NCBI GenBank assembly: GCA_030043175.1
Contig: JASHYD010000621.1
Coordinates: 1-5,631, forward strand
Length of the DNA stretch: 5,631 nucleotides
Reading direction: 5' to 3'
From: Xanthobacteraceae bacterium
GTDB lineage: Bacteria; Pseudomonadota; Alphaproteobacteria; Rhizobiales; Xanthobacteraceae
Shown here: positions 5,598-5,631 of the stretch, piece after piece
Numbering within the stretch: position 1 is the stretch's first letter
Layout of the letters: every line of letters begins with the position of its first letter
Program-made: the position numbers and the translations under genes
The notes under the pieces: model-generated
The model's database searches: none
What the model saw: the letters and a program-made list of their open reading frames with translations, nothing else
Told to the model about the DNA's origin: nothing

Positions 5598-5631
5598 GGT
5601 TTGAATAGACCCCCGACCTCCACGCCGAGTC

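Overview
The window looks like chromosomal DNA of a high-GC alphaproteobacterium, most likely from the Rhizobiales/Bradyrhizobiaceae side. The grounds are the GC-rich codon use, an invasion-associated locus B (IalB) type exported protein, which is typical of Rhizobiales, and a RhlE-like DEAD-box helicase of the alphaproteobacterial kind. No species can be named from the sequence alone.

Layout, left to right: (1) 2-1009 (+), the C-terminal 335 residues of a DEAD-box RNA helicase whose N-terminus lies outside the window. (2) 1010-1339, an intergenic stretch between convergent genes, with a probable helicase terminator, two short perfect palindromes and a strong GC-rich stem-loop (1306-1328) just past the end of the next gene. 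(3) 1340-2515 (-), a 391-residue exported protein of unknown function from a recognisable family (GDSRGHWEG core). (4) 2588-3463 (+), divergent from it across 72 bp, an 8-helix membrane protein of the YedZ/MsrQ ferric-reductase-like haem superfamily with all three family histidines but no MsrP partner beside it. (5) 3464-4297, 834 bp with no convincing gene. It contains an AT-richer patch, several competing open frames, a possible broken secreted-peptide gene and a 16-bp-stem palindrome. (6) 4298-4966 (-), an IalB-family secreted protein with a Pro/Ala/Thr-rich linker. (7) 5233-5487 (-), a small 84-residue exported peptide ending in a CX4C pair and VGVGF, with a good sigma70-like promoter upstream and a terminator-like hairpin downstream.

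Three of the five genes encode exported proteins and a fourth is an integral membrane haem protein, so most of the window concerns the cell envelope. Nothing indicates one operon: the genes change strand repeatedly and carry their own ribosome binding sites and terminator-like hairpins. The one plausible functional pair is the divergent exported protein and MsrQ-like cytochrome. No tRNA, rRNA, CRISPR array, transposase or phage gene was seen. I did not find a clear new multi-gene system; the best leads are the orphan extended MsrQ-like protein, the small CX4C peptide and the structured gene-poor region.
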